Assembly: GCA_036986135.1 (NCBI GenBank)
Contig: BTQZ01000008.1
Location: forward strand, 13,335-77,334
Direction of reading: 5' to 3'
DNA from: JADFRG01 sp036986135
Lineage (GTDB): Bacteria; Chloroflexota; Anaerolineae; Anaerolineales; E44-bin32
Length of the DNA: 64,000 bases
Part shown: piece by piece, positions 43,366 to 51,745 of the stretch
How positions within the stretch are numbered: position 1 is the stretch's first letter
How the letters are laid out: each line of letters starts with the position of its first letter
Program-made: the position numbers and the translations under genes
Notes under the pieces: model-generated
What the model was told of the DNA's origin: nothing
Database searches by the model: none
What the model saw: only the letters and a program-made list of their open reading frames with translations

Positions 43366-43391
43366 TGTTCACCCTAGCGTGGAGTGTCATC

Positions 43392-44381
43392 ATGGCTGAA
43401 GCAGATGTAGCGCTAAAGGCGTTGGACGAGAAGGAAATGCTGCGTCTCTACCATGAAATGGTTCTGATCCGGCGCCTGGAGGAAGAATCCGCCCGCCTCT
43501 ATCAACAAGGAAAGATCGGCGGTTTCCTCCACCTTTATATTGGCCAGGAGGCGGTTGCCAGCGGCCTGCTCTCGGTTCGTCGGCCTGAAGATCGTGTCAT
43601 TACGGCCTATCGGGACCACGGCGTAGCGATTGCCTCTGGGATCGAGGCCAAGTATGTGGTGGCCGAGTTGCTAGGCAAGGCCACCGGCTCTGCCAAGGGT
43701 AGGGGCGGCTCGATGCACCTGGCAGATGTGGACCTCAACTTCTGGGGTGGGCATGCGATCGTTGGTGCGCATTTGCCGCTCGCGGCCGGCATGGCTATGG
43801 CAGACAAATACAGAGGAGACTCAGGCGTTACGATCTGCATGTTTGGCGACGGCGCCACCAACATCGGGTACTTCCACGAAGCGCTGAATCTGTCGATGGT
43901 GTGGGATCTGCCCGTGCTCTGGGTCTGCGAAAACAACCAGTACGGTATGGGAACCTCGGTCGAACGTGCCTCGGCGGTCGAGGAGATCCGCCAAAAGGCC
44001 GAAGGCTATCAGATGCCCAATTCAAGAGTCAATGGAATGAACGTCCTCGAGGTTCGCAGCGCAGCCGAAGAGACGCTTGGATACGTCCGCGAGAACGGCA
44101 CTCCCTACTTCTTGGAAGTAATCACCTACCGCTATCAAGGGCACTCCATAGGGGATCCGGAGCGCTACCGTGAGCGCGACGAGGTCGATCAATGGCGCGA
44201 GGACGATCCGATCGGCATTTTCCGCGCTCATCTTATGGATGCCGGCAACTTCACCGCCGACGAACTTAAGCAGGAAGAGGAGCTTGTGGATCGCGAAGTC
44301 GAAGAGGCGGTCGAATTTGCCGAATCCAGCCCGGATCCGCCCCCCGAAGCCCTGTTCGAGGATATCTACGCAGAAGAGTAA
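43392..44381 (+). CDS. pdhA: Pyruvate dehydrogenase E1 component, alpha subunit
   Basis: Thiamine-diphosphate-dependent decarboxylase subunit of the PDH (or acetoin/branched-chain) complex. TPP motif GDGATNIGYFHEALN...CENNQY, phosphorylation-loop-like YRYQGHSIGDPERYR, and RGGSMHLAD. Length of 329 aa matches the bacterial two-subunit E1. The ATG at 43392 follows GGAG by 7 nt. The stop abuts the beta-subunit ATG with no gap. AcoA-type enzymes are hard to exclude from sequence alone. Confidence 0.92.
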   Translation: MAEADVALKALDEKEMLRLYHEMVLIRRLEEESARLYQQGKIGGFLHLYIGQEAVASGLLSVRRPEDRVITAYRDHGVAIASGIEAKYVVAELLGKATGSAKGRGGSMHLADVDLNFWGGHAIVGAHLPLAAGMAMADKYRGDSGVTICMFGDGATNIGYFHEALNLSMVWDLPVLWVCENNQYGMGTSVERASAVEEIRQKAEGYQMPNSRVNGMNVLEVRSAAEETLGYVRENGTPYFLEVITYRYQGHSIGDPERYRERDEVDQWREDDPIGIFRAHLMDAGNFTADELKQEEELVDREVEEAVEFAESSPDPPPEALFEDIYAEE

Positions 44382-45353
44382 ATGGCCGAAATTACGATGC
44401 GGGAGGCGATCTCGCAAGCCCTGTGGGAAGAGATGGAGCGCGATGAGCGCGTCTTTATCATGGGTGAGGAAGTTGGATTGTGGGGCGGCACCTATGCCGT
44501 CACCCGCGGCTTCTACGACCACTTCGGAGCCGAGCGTGTACGGGACACACCCATTGCCGAGGGCGTGATCGTTGGCGCGGCCAATGGGGCCGCCATGGCC
44601 GGGCTGAGGCCGGTGGCGGAACTGATGACCATCAATTTCGCATTCCTGGCCATGGACCAGATTGTGAACGGCTCGGCCAAATTGCGAGCCATGTTCGGCG
44701 GGCAATTCACCGTCCCGATCGTCATTCGCGCGGTCGGGGGCGGAGGGCGCCAACTCGGCTCCACTCACTCTCAGACCCCGGATGTCGTGTTTGCACACTT
44801 TCCGGGCATGAAAGTCATCGCTCCCGCCACCCCCTACGACGCAAAGGGACTGCTCAAGGCCGCCATTCGGACAGAAGACCCCGTGATGTTTATTGAGCAC
44901 GCGACGATGTACCAGACCAAGGGTGAGGTACCTGAAGGCGACTACCTGGAGCCGATCGGGGTCTCCAAGGTGCAGCGCGAAGGTACAGATGTCACCATCG
45001 TTACCTACTCGAAGGGTCTCCAGCTTTCGCTCCAGGCTGCTGAGCAGCTTGCTGCAGACGGCATCGAGGCGCAGATCATCGACCTTCGCTCTCTTCGTCC
45101 ATTGGACTTGGGACCTGCTATCGAATCTCTGAAGCGCACGAACCGCGCGGTAGTCGTCGAAGAAGGCTGGCGCTCCTATGGTGTGGGAGCCGAAGTCGCC
45201 AGCCGGCTCTATGAGCAGGCTTTCGACTATTTCGATGCTCCGGTAAAACGCGTGGCGCAGGTCGAGGTTCCCCTTCCTTACAATCGTGAGCTGGAGCAGA
45301 TGGCGCTGCCTCAAGTTGGAGACATCGTGAAGGCTGTCCAGGAGGTGCTCTAG
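44382..45353 (+). CDS. pdhB: Pyruvate dehydrogenase E1 component, beta subunit
   Basis: 323 residues. Carries the catalytic Glu region (RVRDTPIAEGVIVGAANGAAMAGLRPVAELM), the K+-site/substrate loop GGGRQLGSTHSQ and the C-terminal transketolase domain (VSKVQREGTDVTIVTYSKGLQLSLQAAEQL). It pairs with the alpha subunit into an alpha2beta2 E1. Its stop codon shares one base with the E2 start (TAGTG), so all three are tightly coupled. Confidence 0.93.
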   Translation: MAEITMREAISQALWEEMERDERVFIMGEEVGLWGGTYAVTRGFYDHFGAERVRDTPIAEGVIVGAANGAAMAGLRPVAELMTINFAFLAMDQIVNGSAKLRAMFGGQFTVPIVIRAVGGGGRQLGSTHSQTPDVVFAHFPGMKVIAPATPYDAKGLLKAAIRTEDPVMFIEHATMYQTKGEVPEGDYLEPIGVSKVQREGTDVTIVTYSKGLQLSLQAAEQLAADGIEAQIIDLRSLRPLDLGPAIESLKRTNRAVVVEEGWRSYGVGAEVASRLYEQAFDYFDAPVKRVAQVEVPLPYNRELEQMALPQVGDIVKAVQEVL

Positions 45354-46576
45354 TGGCCACGGTAGTCAGCATGCCCAAGCTAGGGTTCGACATGGCGGAG
45401 GGCCTGCTCGTGCGTTGGATCAAGGCCGAAGGCGAAGCGGTCGAAAAGGGCGAAGTTCTCGCTGAGATTGAGACCGATAAAGCCACCGTGGAAGTCGAGG
45501 CCGAGGCCGGCGGCGTGGTGCTGAAACACTTGGTGACCGAGAATACCAGCGTGCCTATCGGTGCTCCGATCACTGTGATTGGCGAGGAGGGTGAGGAGTT
45601 TGATATTGATTCGGTTGGGGTGGAGAAGGAAGGCGAAGGTACTGCACTAACCGAAGCAGCGACTCCCAGCCCGATCGCGGTTGCTGAGACCCCCTCGAAT
45701 GGTGATGGTCGACTCCCGGCGGGCGTGAGAGCATCGCCTGTCGCGCGTCGCCTGGCGGACGAGAGAGGGATCGAGCTTGGCAGCCTTTCTGGGAGCGGCC
45801 CTCAAGGCCGGATCGTGAAGCGGGACGTGGAGGCCGCCCTTCCGGCTGCGGCTCCGGCGGTCACACCCGCTCAGGCCGCGGCTGCGCCGGCCGAAACGGT
45901 CCGTGTTCCGCTCTCCAGGCTGCGGGAAACGATCGGGCGGCGCATGACGGCCGCCAAGCAGCAGCTGCCCCACTTCTATGTGACTGCCGACGTAGACGCG
46001 GCCCAAATGATGGAGCTGCGCAGGCAGCTGAACTCTCGAATGCCGGAGGACAGTAAATTCTCGGTGAATGATTTCTTAGTCAAAGCCTCCGCGATGGCGC
46101 TCCGAGAATTTCCGAATCTCAACGCTACTCTTGACGGTGGCGAGATCGTAAGGCATGGCCACATCCACGTCGGCGTGGCGGTGGCCCTCGATGACGGTTT
46201 GATGACGGTGGTTGCCAAGGACGTAGACAGCAAGCCCATTCGCCAGCTCTCCTCTGAGCTCCGTGATCTGGTAGCTCGTGCGCGGGACGGAAAGGTTCGC
46301 CCGGGGGATATTGAGGGATCGACCTTCACTCTTTCGAACTTGGGCATGTTCCAGGTGGATCATTTCATCGCAATCATCAACCCTCCGGAGGCCGCCATCC
46401 TGGCGGTGGGGAGCGTTCGGGACGAGGCTGTTGTAGTGAACGGGCAGGTCGTTCCCGGCAAACGGCTGCAGGTCACCCTGTCCGCAGACCACCGAGTGAC
46501 TGACGGTGCAGAGGTCGCGCGCTGGCTGCAGGTCTTCCGCCAGTACGTCGAGAACCCGGTCCATACCTTGGTCTAG
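45353..46576 (+). CDS. pdhC: Dihydrolipoamide acyltransferase E2 of pyruvate dehydrogenase
   Basis: 407 residues, GTG start. One lipoyl domain (residues 1-78) with lipoylation Lys in EIETDKATVEVE, a linker, a peripheral-subunit-binding domain (ASPVARRLADERGIEL...GPQGRIVKRDV), an Ala/Pro linker and the catalytic domain with SADHRVTDGAEVARWL (His and Asp of the active site). It should be lipoylated by the LipM-like enzyme at 5.1 kb. No E3 gene is present in the window. A strong terminator follows. Confidence 0.93.
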   Translation: MATVVSMPKLGFDMAEGLLVRWIKAEGEAVEKGEVLAEIETDKATVEVEAEAGGVVLKHLVTENTSVPIGAPITVIGEEGEEFDIDSVGVEKEGEGTALTEAATPSPIAVAETPSNGDGRLPAGVRASPVARRLADERGIELGSLSGSGPQGRIVKRDVEAALPAAAPAVTPAQAAAAPAETVRVPLSRLRETIGRRMTAAKQQLPHFYVTADVDAAQMMELRRQLNSRMPEDSKFSVNDFLVKASAMALREFPNLNATLDGGEIVRHGHIHVGVAVALDDGLMTVVAKDVDSKPIRQLSSELRDLVARARDGKVRPGDIEGSTFTLSNLGMFQVDHFIAIINPPEAAILAVGSVRDEAVVVNGQVVPGKRLQVTLSADHRVTDGAEVARWLQVFRQYVENPVHTLV

Positions 46577-46606
46577 CCGAGCGGGGATCAGGATCACGCG
46601 TGATGG

Positions 46607-46628
46607 CGCCCAGCCAGGGCGTTTTTTT
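46607..46628 (+). terminator. Intrinsic terminator of the pdh operon
   Basis: CGCCC (46607-46611) pairs with GGGCG (46617-46621), loop AGCCA, then TTTTTTT. It is 30 nt after the E2 stop. A 12-bp palindrome, ATCACGCGTGAT, lies just before it (46593-46604). Confidence 0.88.
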
Positions 46629-46655
46629 CTATTTACCGCTGAGAAGAGGCTGGCT

Positions 46656-46684
46656 TTGCGGTTCGGCCTTCCCGAGTGTAAAAT
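46656..46684 (+). promoter_or_regulatory. Promoter of the receiver-domain gene at 46785
   Basis: TTGCGG (46656-46661), 17-bp spacer, TAAAAT (46679-46684). Start point would be near 46691, giving a leader of about 95 nt before the ATG. Confidence 0.5.
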
Positions 46685-46784
46685 TCCGCGCCACTGAGGA
46701 ACGCAGGTACTAAGGTAGGTAGATTTACCCGAGTGAGAATCTGTATGCTCTATCCGTGCATGATCCTCGGTCCCAACCCGTCTC

Positions 46785-47153
46785 ATGAGTGATCCCCTAC
46801 GCGTCCTGGTCGTCGATGACGAGCGCGACACCCTGGACCTCATCGATCTCACTCTACGGACCGCAGGCTATGAGATCCACCTCGCCGGAAGTGGCGCTGA
46901 ATCCCTGGAGATGCTCCGTAACGACAGCTTCGATATCGTCCTGTTGGACATCATGATGCCGGACATGTCTGGCTTTGATGTACTGCGTACGCTCAAGGAA
47001 GAGATGGACAACCATCCACCGGTTGTGTTTCTTACTGCCAAGGCTATGCCCGAAGATCGCCAAGAAGGGTTTGACTTGGGCGCCGACGACTTCCTGGCCA
47101 AGCCGGTTACGCGCGGCTCTCTCCTAGACACGATCAAGAAACACACCGGCTGA
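46785..47153 (+). CDS. Stand-alone response regulator receiver protein
   Basis: 122-residue REC domain without output domain: DDE at 11-13, phospho-acceptor Asp55 (IVLLDIMMPDMSG), Thr in FLTAKAM and Lys in FLAKPV. The DDFLAKPV and TAKAMPEDRQEGF features are close to PleD/CheY-like relay receivers. It is followed after 9 nt by an uncharacterised gene, which may be its target or simply co-transcribed. Confidence 0.88.
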   Translation: MSDPLRVLVVDDERDTLDLIDLTLRTAGYEIHLAGSGAESLEMLRNDSFDIVLLDIMMPDMSGFDVLRTLKEEMDNHPPVVFLTAKAMPEDRQEGFDLGADDFLAKPVTRGSLLDTIKKHTG

Positions 47154-47162
47154 GCGTTCTCA

Positions 47163-47714
47163 ATGTGGAACGCCGAATCCAGCCTGAAATCCCTCGAAGA
47201 TGCCGTTGAGGAAATCGAGAGCTACCTGCTTTCCAAAGACGTCATCCGTGCTCGGAGCGGCCGCCCCAGCCTCTCGATTGGATTGATTTCACTGAATATC
47301 AGGTGGCTGGAGGCCACACTAGGGACGCATGACCAGGCACGCCTGCGAGCCGTAGAAAGCAAGCTGGCTGCCGTGCGCGACAGGTGGCGTGTAGCGTGGG
47401 AGCGGAAGGCGACCGCCGAGCTGCGCTCCCGGCTGAATCTGTGGAGGGGATACCTTGACGACCTGGAGGGGCGACCCGGGCTCGGTAGTTCATATCCTCA
47501 GGAAGTTCGCAACCGGGCCATGGCGTTTGACCTGTTGGATGCTGCAGGAAACCAGCCCGAGATCAAGACCCTGGCAGCCTCGCTCGATGCAATAGACAGC
47601 CGGTTCAGAAAAGGCTTCCAGCCAGGCGCTTTCGTTTGGGAGCAGGTTCCCGAATCTGCCTTCCCCCATAAGCCATATTGGTTTCTATACGGGCGACCCC
47701 GGAGCAGAAACTAG
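47163..47714 (+). CDS. Conserved hypothetical helical protein, 183 aa
   Basis: Not recognised. All-helical with heptad-like runs (SLEDAVEEIESYLLSKDV, AVESKLAAVRDRWRVAWERKATAELRSRLNLWRGYLDDLEG). The C-terminus is a conserved-looking aromatic end FPHKPYWFLYGRPR. It is soluble with no signal peptide. Located 9 nt after a receiver-domain gene, so it may be an adaptor for it. Confidence 0.62.
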   Translation: MWNAESSLKSLEDAVEEIESYLLSKDVIRARSGRPSLSIGLISLNIRWLEATLGTHDQARLRAVESKLAAVRDRWRVAWERKATAELRSRLNLWRGYLDDLEGRPGLGSSYPQEVRNRAMAFDLLDAAGNQPEIKTLAASLDAIDSRFRKGFQPGAFVWEQVPESAFPHKPYWFLYGRPRSRN

Positions 47715-47808
47715 CTCGGCCCTGAATCCGCACTCGATACAAAAGAGTGCAAGGAGCCCTTTCCGATTCATGCCCGGCCCCATGCAGATTATTTGGCTAT
47801 GCGCAGGG

Positions 47809-48369
47809 TCAGCGCTGGACATAGTAGCGCATGATGACCTTCGCCTCCGAAGGATCCGCTACTTTCTCAAATCCGACGCGTTCAAACACCTTGGGAATAC
47901 CCATGAAACTTGATACAGGGTCCAACCGCTTGCCGCGCGGCTTGGTGGGATACGCCTCCACGATCTCGGCGCCATGGTCCCTGGCGTACTGAACGGCGCC
48001 CTCGAGCATTTTCGTGCCGATCCGCTCGTCGCGATGATCTTTATGAATGAAGAAACAGACGATCGACCAGACGGGCTTGTCATCCACCGGCTTGAGTACA
48101 CGCGACCGGTTTAATGAGCCGAAATCCTCGCGTGGCGCCACCGAACACCATCCGAGCGGCTCGCCGCCTTCGTAACCAAGGATTCCCGGGACGACCCCGG
48201 ACTCGACAAGCCCTTTCATCGACTTGCGATTGCCCTTATTTCCATTGCGATCGAATTCAGAGCGCGTGATTCGCCACCACATGCACCAGCATCCGCTGTA
48301 GGCGCCGCTTGGGCCGAAGAGCTTCTCGAAGTCGTCAAAGCGATCTTCAGTGACTGGATGGAACTCCAT
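47809..48369 (-). CDS. GNAT family N-acetyltransferase
   Basis: 186 residues. Opens with HPVTEDRFDDFEKLFGPSGAYSGCWCMWWR, a Cys/Trp-rich segment typical of a GNAT subgroup in soil bacteria. The acetyl-CoA loop is FFIHKDHRDERIGTKMLEGAVQYARD and the last motif MGIPKVFERVGFEKV. Acceptor unknown. Stands alone between the helical protein gene and the SH3-like gene. Confidence 0.82.
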   Translation of the reverse strand: MEFHPVTEDRFDDFEKLFGPSGAYSGCWCMWWRITRSEFDRNGNKGNRKSMKGLVESGVVPGILGYEGGEPLGWCSVAPREDFGSLNRSRVLKPVDDKPVWSIVCFFIHKDHRDERIGTKMLEGAVQYARDHGAEIVEAYPTKPRGKRLDPVSSFMGIPKVFERVGFEKVADPSEAKVIMRYYVQR

Positions 48370-48605
48370 AGCGCCTCCACGATCGGCGGTTCCGATTCCG
48401 CTCCAACTCCTGCATGATATACCAGTCTTGACGCTCGCAGGCAGATCAATGACGAGTCATGGTAGATGTGAGCCGATGGCAGATATCTTCTGGTCAGCGT
48501 ATCTATTCGCCACCGAGCACGATCCGCGCGCCTTGTGACACGAGAATGCCGCCGTCGGAGCGCCGACTGGATTCGATTTCGTCGTAATGTTGGGATTGTA
48601 ACGAA

Positions 48606-49469
48606 TTACGGAGTGGGGGTCGGGTCGAGAGCTGGCCAGGGGATCAGAACCCACTGAGTGTAGCCGTGCTTTTCGGCGGTGTACAAACGACCGCCTGAGG
48701 GCTCCAGGCAACCCGCCTCGTCTTGAACGCGGATCGTGGTCTGCTCCCGTTGCGTCGTGCGCAGTGGCGTGAAGATCAACTGCCCGTCCCGGCATAGCCA
48801 GGCCTCGATCAGATAGCCTCGATCGTCGTCCGTGGTCATCCACACTGGATCCCAAGCGATGGAAACTTCGTCACCGTTTCGACTGGCCCGAACGTTGGCG
48901 GGTGGTCTGTAGAGCTCTCCAAACGGCAAACGCGAGTAGTAGGGAGGGGCATCTCGAAGATCGCCCCGGATATCAAGGAATTCGGACTTCACCCAACACC
49001 GGTCGAAATACGTCCACGGCTCCACGTACGCCCACGTTCCCAGATCATTGCGGCCCACGATATCGACCCTCACATCGGGATACAAGCCCCATTCGTACAA
49101 GTAGGCCGCGCCGGGTCCATAGCGACAGTTGGACTGGACCAGAACTTTCGCTGGGATTGGCGCGAAAGTGGGCGTCAGGCTGGGAGTGGGCGTGCGAGAT
49201 GGCGTTGGCGTGATCGATGGCGTGTAAAGTGGCGTCGGCGTGTTCGTGAGGGTGGCGGTTGCTGTGCGAGTCGGCGTATCGGACGGAGTGGGAGTGGGTG
49301 TGCTCGTCAAGGTAGCGGTGAGCGATGCGGTTGGGGTCTCTGACGGGATCGCAGTATGGGTTGGCGTAGGTTCCGGCGCCGCAAGCGCATCTCCCCCAAG
49401 CAGGAAACCAAACACGCCTCCCAGGAGAAACAGGCCGATCGTCAACAGTGCTATGAGCCAGCGGGGCAT
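48606..49469 (-). CDS. Membrane-anchored SH3-like (SH3b) domain protein
   Basis: 287 residues. One N-terminal membrane helix (LIALLTIGLFLLGGVFGFLLGG), a Thr/Pro-rich spacer of about 85 residues, then an SH3b-like unit (VQSNCRYGPGAAYLYEWGLYPDVRVDIVGRND...WVKSEFLDI) and an FN3-like C-terminal unit (PPANVRASRNGDEVSIAWDPVW). Probably binds cell wall or outer partners. TTGCAG and TAGATT with 17-bp spacing sit 6 nt before the ATG on the minus strand, a leaderless arrangement. Confidence 0.75.
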   Translation of the reverse strand: MPRWLIALLTIGLFLLGGVFGFLLGGDALAAPEPTPTHTAIPSETPTASLTATLTSTPTPTPSDTPTRTATATLTNTPTPLYTPSITPTPSRTPTPSLTPTFAPIPAKVLVQSNCRYGPGAAYLYEWGLYPDVRVDIVGRNDLGTWAYVEPWTYFDRCWVKSEFLDIRGDLRDAPPYYSRLPFGELYRPPANVRASRNGDEVSIAWDPVWMTTDDDRGYLIEAWLCRDGQLIFTPLRTTQREQTTIRVQDEAGCLEPSGGRLYTAEKHGYTQWVLIPWPALDPTPTP

Positions 49470-49475
49470 GACACG

Positions 49476-49504
49476 AATCTACGCGGCTGAGAGCGACTCT
49501 GCAA
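49476..49504 (-). promoter_or_regulatory. Leaderless promoter of the SH3-like gene
   Basis: Minus strand: TTGCAG (49504-49499), 17-bp spacer, TAGATT (49481-49476), then 6 nt to the ATG at 49469. Both boxes and spacing are good, and no ribosome site fits in the remaining space. Confidence 0.6.
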
Positions 49505-49545
49505 CTAGGATCTTAGGCTGATTCCCGATCGTTCCGCTCTGCGAA

Positions 49546-49794
49546 TCAGGTCTCACGCGTCCAGACGATCTCGATCGTCTCTCGGTCTCCCAGCGCCTTG
49601 GCAAGCAATGCCAGCAGTTCCGGGTCCGCCCCTTCCGCCTCAAACGACTGTAGCAGCATGGGCGTGATCGCATAGTCGCGATCTGCGAGGTCTTCTTCTT
49701 CGAGCTGATCAATCAGGAATTGAAGCTGGTCTTCGTTGATCTCGCCCAGGGGAGTCTGGCTACCTTTTTCTCGCAGTTCAATCATGGGTTGCAC
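49546..49794 (-). CDS. Small acidic conserved hypothetical protein, 82 aa
   Basis: Not recognised. Soluble and acidic; central LGEINEDQLQFLIDQLEEEDLADRDYAIT followed by ADPELLALLAKALGDRETIEIVW. The pattern of a short beta start and two helices suggests a small adaptor. It follows the P-loop kinase gene after 2 nt, implying one transcript. Confidence 0.68.
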   Translation of the reverse strand: MQPMIELREKGSQTPLGEINEDQLQFLIDQLEEEDLADRDYAITPMLLQSFEAEGADPELLALLAKALGDRETIEIVWTRET

Positions 49795-49796
49795 TC

Positions 49797-50345
49797 CTAG
49801 TTTGGTGAACGGACATGTTCGGACAGGTCCAGGACCACTGATTCTAGTTCAGACGACCATTTGATCTCATAGATCTTGAGATGGGGATACAGATTCTCAT
49901 CGACGACCTTTCGGTACCGCCTCCGCCGTCGCCTGAAGGACGTGATGACCCACCATATGATGGAATTCCGACTGAAAGCTATGCGGAATGATTCGCGATT
50001 TCCGGCCCACATCTCCTCCCCGGTAATCATTCGCCCGAACGTTCGCTTCACGGACCGCCACAAAACAACCAGGAAAGGCAGATTGAGCCAGACGAGATGT
50101 GTGGCCCTGTGCCATGTGACTTCCTGCGTGTAACTATAGTTGCCGTCCAGGACCCACTCCCCCCGTGCGACCTCATGCTTAACCCGCTCACGGAGTTCCG
50201 CCTTCGGAGTCTCCGTCCAATTAGGTCGCCAAAAGAGAGCATCCAGCTCAATATGGTGAATCCCGCAGGTCTCCGAAACCGACCGGGCGAAGGTTGTTTT
50301 CCCCGAGCAGCTGGTCCCCACCACTAACACGCGCAGTTTCGTCAT
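49797..50345 (-). CDS. P-loop kinase-like ATPase (adenylate-kinase/FlaR-type)
   Basis: 182 residues. Walker A GTSCSGKTTFA at about 10-20, HIELDALFWRPNW and EWVLDGNY as in the AAA_17/'topology modulation' kinase-like proteins. A basic segment RRRRRRYRKV near residue 140 could bind nucleic acid or phosphates. Function unverified in this family. Transcribed just upstream of the 82-aa protein. Confidence 0.82.
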   Translation of the reverse strand: MTKLRVLVVGTSCSGKTTFARSVSETCGIHHIELDALFWRPNWTETPKAELRERVKHEVARGEWVLDGNYSYTQEVTWHRATHLVWLNLPFLVVLWRSVKRTFGRMITGEEMWAGNRESFRIAFSRNSIIWWVITSFRRRRRRYRKVVDENLYPHLKIYEIKWSSELESVVLDLSEHVRSPN

Positions 50346-50599
50346 CTCTGCTGGGCGAGCCCCAGTACATCTCTACGAATAGAAAAGCCCCCGCAGGCGT
50401 TGTCGCGGCCAACCGTCCTCCACTCTCCAAACTCTCTCAAGTCCTTTAGCCCGAGCCTGGCGAGAAAGTCGCGGGGCAGCATCCTGGCGAGGAACGCTTT
50501 CGCCCGAAGGGCGCTCTGATTGTGGCGCACCCAGCTGACCAGGCCCAGCGCTGGAGAGCTCGCGATGAGAGTATCAACAAGATCCGAAACTATGCTCAC
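50342..50599 (-). CDS. Possible 85-aa protein coupled to an upstream small membrane protein
   Basis: GTG start at 50599 overlaps the preceding small gene's stop (GTGA) and its own end overlaps the P-loop gene by 4 nt. The middle FLARMLPRDFLARLGLKDLREF looks protein-like, but the final quarter reads through a G/C run with TTTTC that resembles a terminator (about 50380-50405). It may be real, or only the terminator-bearing 3' region of the small upstream gene. Confidence 0.3.
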   Translation of the reverse strand: MSIVSDLVDTLIASSPALGLVSWVRHNQSALRAKAFLARMLPRDFLARLGLKDLREFGEWRTVGRDNACGGFSIRRDVLGLAQQR

Positions 50600-50748
50600 G
50601 AGAGGCGGATCCCCAGCGAGCCTAGAATGTCTTCGCTCACAAGCTCGTGCTGCATGCCATGCAGAGCCAGGAAGTCACCGAGAGTCAACGCTAGCACAAA
50701 GAGGTTTGCAGCCAGCATGAAACCAGCCAACATGATGATCTTCTTCAT
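50596..50748 (-). CDS. Small single-span membrane protein, 50 aa
   Basis: ATG at 50748 is preceded by GGGAG with 7-nt spacing, a strong ribosome site. The peptide starts MKKIIMLAGFMLAANLFVLAL, a membrane helix at about residues 4-24, and ends with about 25 polar residues (GMQHELVSEDILGSLGIRLS). No family assigned. It heads a minus-strand run leading to the P-loop gene. Confidence 0.6.
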   Translation of the reverse strand: MKKIIMLAGFMLAANLFVLALTLGDFLALHGMQHELVSEDILGSLGIRLS

Positions 50749-50834
50749 TGGCGAACTCCCTGAGTGTTTAGTAGCGCCTCTATTCTAGGTTAAGCAGTCG
50801 GCCGCGAGCCCAAGAATTCGTATATCATGCTTTG

Positions 50835-51734
50835 ATGACAAAACGGAAGATCCAGCAAGGATCGCATCTGGACTCCCCGCTGCGTGGTCGGCACGTGAAC
50901 CATCACCAAGCGATCAGAAGTCCGAGTCCGGGCGGCATACGAGTCGGGCTCCTCCCGCTGCTCGGACTGCTTGCGATCGTCGCCTGCACACCTCAGCAAT
51001 TCCCGACTCCGGCTTCGACTGAGGCCTCGACTGCGACCCCGACCTCGCCTCCCCGATATACGTTCCGGATCGTCAACACTTATCCGCACGACCCAGGCGC
51101 TTTCACACAGGGCCTGGTCTATGAAGACGGTTTCCTTTACGAGGGCACCGGATTACGTGGCCAATCCACATTGCGTAGGGTAGATCTGAGTTCGGGTGAG
51201 GTGGCTCAATCTCTGGCGCTGGATCCCGAACTCTTCGGCGAAGGGATTACTCTGTTCGGAGATCGTATCATTCAGCTGACGTTTACCTCCGGGCTCGGCT
51301 TTGTCTACGATCAGCAGAGTTTCTCCAGGGTCGATGAGTTCAGCTACACGCCGGAGGGCTGGGGCCTAACGCACGACGGTCGGCAGTTGATCATGAGCGA
51401 TGGCACGGCAGAATTGCGCTTTCTGGATCCGGATTCGTTCCAGGAGACCGCACGCCTCACCGTTGCCGATGGTAACCTGCCTGTGCGGTGGCTCAACGAA
51501 CTCGAATACGTGGAAGGCGAGATCTACGCTAACGTGTGGCAGACCGACTTGATCGTCCGAATATCGCCCGATACGGGGGAAGTGCTTGGATGGATTGACT
51601 TGGCGGGACTACGAAGGGACGAACCGCCGGCCGGCGTTCTCAACGGGATCGCCTACGATTCGGAGGGTCGGCGGCTATTTGTCACCGGAAAAAACTGGCC
51701 CGAGCTTTTTGAGATCGAACTGATCAGGGAATAG
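50835..51734 (+). CDS. Glutaminyl-peptide cyclotransferase (glutamine cyclotransferase)
   Basis: Lipoprotein-type secreted enzyme that cyclises N-terminal Gln to pyroglutamate. After the lipobox region (LLAIVACTP) comes a five-bladed propeller with YPHDPGAFTQGLVYEDGFLYEGTG and EGWGLTHDGRQLIMSDGTAELRFLDP, both family hallmarks, and NELEYVEGEIYANVWQTD. A single-gene unit. The exact start is uncertain (50832 TTG or 50835 ATG). Confidence 0.88.
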   Translation: MTKRKIQQGSHLDSPLRGRHVNHHQAIRSPSPGGIRVGLLPLLGLLAIVACTPQQFPTPASTEASTATPTSPPRYTFRIVNTYPHDPGAFTQGLVYEDGFLYEGTGLRGQSTLRRVDLSSGEVAQSLALDPELFGEGITLFGDRIIQLTFTSGLGFVYDQQSFSRVDEFSYTPEGWGLTHDGRQLIMSDGTAELRFLDPDSFQETARLTVADGNLPVRWLNELEYVEGEIYANVWQTDLIVRISPDTGEVLGWIDLAGLRRDEPPAGVLNGIAYDSEGRRLFVTGKNWPELFEIELIRE

Positions 51735-51745
51735 GTATGCAGGCG

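Noticed and set aside
44022..45314. 430-codon minus-strand frame across pdhA/pdhB
   Set aside because: The plus strand encodes well-matched E1 subunits; the antisense frame has no recognisable motif.
46593..46604. 12-bp palindrome ATCACGCGTGAT as a regulator site
   Set aside because: It lies between the pdhC stop and its terminator, where an operator is unlikely; noted under the terminator only.
46076..46852. 258-codon minus-strand frame over pdhC and the next promoter
   Set aside because: It crosses the terminator and promoter of the plus-strand genes and lacks domain features.
49180..49380. Repeated GTCGGCGT-type sequence considered as a repeat array
   Set aside because: It is the coding sequence of the Thr/Pro linker in the SH3-like protein.
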